DNA from: Schizochytrium sp. TIO01
Lineage: Eukaryota > Sar > Bigyra > Thraustochytrida > Thraustochytriidae
Assembly (NCBI GenBank): GCA_004764695.1
Contig: SMSO01000031.1
Coordinates: 6,691,261 to 6,755,260, forward strand
Direction of reading: 5' to 3'
DNA length: 64,000 nt
Shown here in pieces: positions 62,012 through 64,000 of this stretch; the stretch's first letter is position 1; each line of letters starts with the position of its first letter. The notes beneath the pieces were generated by a model. It worked only from the letters and a program-made list of their open reading frames with translations, was not told the origin of the DNA and did not search any database. Position numbers and translations under genes: made by a program.

Positions 62012-64000
62012 ATGCACCACGAGTGGGTATCAAGCCTTTATTGTTGAAGAATCATAATTATTCATACTATTTGCCATTTGTCATAGTAGTTCTGCTTGAT
62101 AAATTGGAACATGAATGAGTTGGCACGAACATAAGTTGCCTAGAGTTTATTTTTTAGGTCAAATTTTTAAAGATTAAAAACCTGACAAATCTTACCTAAT
62201 GTCAGAAAGTAGTCCCAGTCCTTCTCCAACGAATGAAAGGGCGAACCATTGTTTTTAAACTTACAAAGTAAAGGCAAAAGTCATATATAAATTTAGAATT
62301 ATTTTAGATTTAAAGCAGCTCTTGCAATATATTAGAGCTGAGCCTTGATATTCACTATGGAGTCCAAGTTCTACCGTCACACCGTCAGGAATTTGGGTAA
62401 TACATATCGCTAAAACAAGCTCTCCTCTCGCGCAGTTGCAAAATGTCTCCCAACTATGCAACTGCAATATATAAAGTTCCTGAGACATGCACTTTCTTCC
62501 AAAAATTGCAACTCTGCACTTGCGCATCGCAGTTGGGACTGCGTCGATGTAAACTATTGTACAGGATACTAACATTGGTAAATCTTATCTTGTTGACAGC
62601 TCGAGTAGTTCTGTTCAACTTAACCATTTGCTTGACGAGTTCTATATGTTATATTGTTCGGGTTGTTCAACATGTTCACCTTAATCTTACTTATTTTGAT
62701 CTCAGGCCATTTAGGAAATAAGATATAGGTACATAGACGATAGTAATAGTAATAGTAGAAATGATAAAAATAATAATGTTAGATTATTTTTTTAATATTT
62801 ACTTAAAACATTTAAAACATTTACGAGTAACTTACAATTAATTTTAATTTTTAAAAAATTAGTATCGTGGGGGAAGTGAAAAAAAAGTAATCATGATGGT
62901 AATGGTAAAACAAACTTTAAAAAAAAACTTTAAAAAAAACCTTTTTAAAAAAACTTCAAAAAAAAAAAAAAAAAAAAACAGAAAACAGAAAAGACAGCGA
63001 CTCAGACCACTCGTATAGCATTGGAGCAAATTTGATTTATGTCCTATGCTGATACACCTTCATAATGCCTAGGAACTGAGGAACTCTTTGATTTTTGCGT
63101 CATCGAAATTATTTACCAGACAAAAATTCGCGAATCGATCCAAATGATGTCTCCTTCACCTCCAACCTTGAAAATATCCTTAACATACAGGCTGGGGTTT
63201 TCGCAAGAGCGTTCTAGTTCAAAAGGACGGAGGTGCGCGGATTTGCTTTTGTCAGCACGAGTTCTTCATGGTCAGGTATAAGTCGCAGAAACATGCGATC
63301 ATCTTGTTTCGTTGACCTTTTAACGGCCGGGACAGCAGCCTTGCGTTTGGATGGAAAGCAGCCACAGGATGATTGTGGCAGGGGTGGGAAAGCACAAGAG
63401 AACAGGAGCTAATCTAGAATGCTATCTCGAAGAACTTCTTCGACCTTGAATTCGAAAAAGTACATCAAATACTGGTTGAGGCGCAACTGATCAAAAATAC
63501 CCACAAAGACTTCGAAGAATTACTCTGTGTCTATATCAAACAAAGATTTGGTAAATATAAACCGTCTACTCTTTATTAATTTCCCCCCTTTTTGTAAATG
63601 CACCTTCGAACCTGCTTGGAACAAAAGCGGAACTGCGTCTTTATGTTGCAGAACTTACTTCGAGTTTGCTTGGCAACATAGAAGCTTTCAAACGTGCCGT
63701 TCAGCTGGGACTACCCACCTACACCTAGCTAGCCTGCATAACTCTAGGTAGTTACTGTGCGTATTTAATTATTGATGATCTCAACGCTACATTACATAGC
63801 GAGGTACTAGTACTGTTTCGCTAAAATGGTTCCCGAGTGAGTTCGTTTACTTAGCAGGGAATTAAAAGCTGGCCTCTTTCCGGAGACTGCGACAGGAATT
63901 TGCGTCACAGAAAAGGCTTAAAGTCAGAGAGGCGCTCAAGAGAGAGGCAGTTAGACATCCTATTATTTATGCGCCGGTTCATGACTCGCGCATCGTTGCG
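62012..64000. other. Right-end spacer, AT-rich
   Basis: No gene recognised to the window edge. 62720-62980 is very AT-rich, with TAATAG units and repeated ACTTTAAAAAAAA motifs, ending in an A21 run (62958-62978). Confidence 0.55.
62958..62978 (+). repeat. Homopolymer (A)21
   Basis: Twenty-one consecutive A residues at the end of a block of A-rich repeats. It could be the tail of a retroposed sequence, but no target-site duplication or coding body was recognised beside it. Confidence 0.9.

Noticed and set aside
1-64000. tRNA, rRNA or snRNA genes
   Set aside because: Looked for B-box-like GGTTCRANNCC on both strands and for rRNA-like stretches. None found with a plausible fold, though an unaided scan can miss them.

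Overview
This is nuclear DNA of an intron-poor eukaryote. The signs are a mitochondrially targeted succinyl-CoA ligase beta chain, a full-length clathrin heavy chain, a Ty1/copia retrotransposon, at least one GT-AG intron and long microsatellite-rich spacers. Most genes are one uninterrupted exon. No plastid gene is seen. A labyrinthulomycete (thraustochytrid-like) stramenopile fits this style best. An intron-poor red alga is an alternative. The assignment is inference from gene style, not from a marker gene.

Layout. 1-5138 is the body of a copia-type retrotransposon, cut by the left edge, whose gag and pol lie in different frames. A probable 3' LTR starts near 5139. 8242-12438 encodes a large NLR-like NACHT-ankyrin protein, and 13452-15668 a CPA2/Kef-type cation:proton antiporter, both on +. 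17773-19056 (-) encodes succinyl-CoA ligase beta, with a 30-base G tract beyond its 3' end. A 10-kb divergent spacer (19057-29201) full of purine and pyrimidine tracts leads to a two-exon gene (29202-33924, +). That gene has a 2.5-kb GT-AG intron and encodes an Asn/Ser/Gln-rich protein with a domain I do not recognise. 35066-36811 (-) is a PYROXD2-like FAD oxidoreductase, 39581-44656 (+) clathrin heavy chain, 45007-46458 (-) an SLC10/SBF transporter with a cysteine-rich lectin-like ectodomain, and 47858-49144 (-) a degenerate protein-kinase-like protein. After a 4.5-kb spacer with no recognisable gene comes a head-to-tail array of four type II membrane sulfotransferase genes (53684-62011, +). 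The second copy is broken by one extra base.

How the parts relate. There are no operons. Neighbours are divergent, convergent or tandem and mostly unrelated housekeeping genes. The exception is the sulfotransferase array, a local expansion probably acting on glycans or other acceptors in the secretory pathway. The most unusual items are the NLR-like NACHT-ankyrin protein, the unknown-domain gene with its repeat-packed intron, the lectin-like/SBF fusion, and the sulfotransferase array, where the only copy with a histidine at the usual catalytic position is the frame-broken one. All identities are by eye from motifs. No database search was possible.
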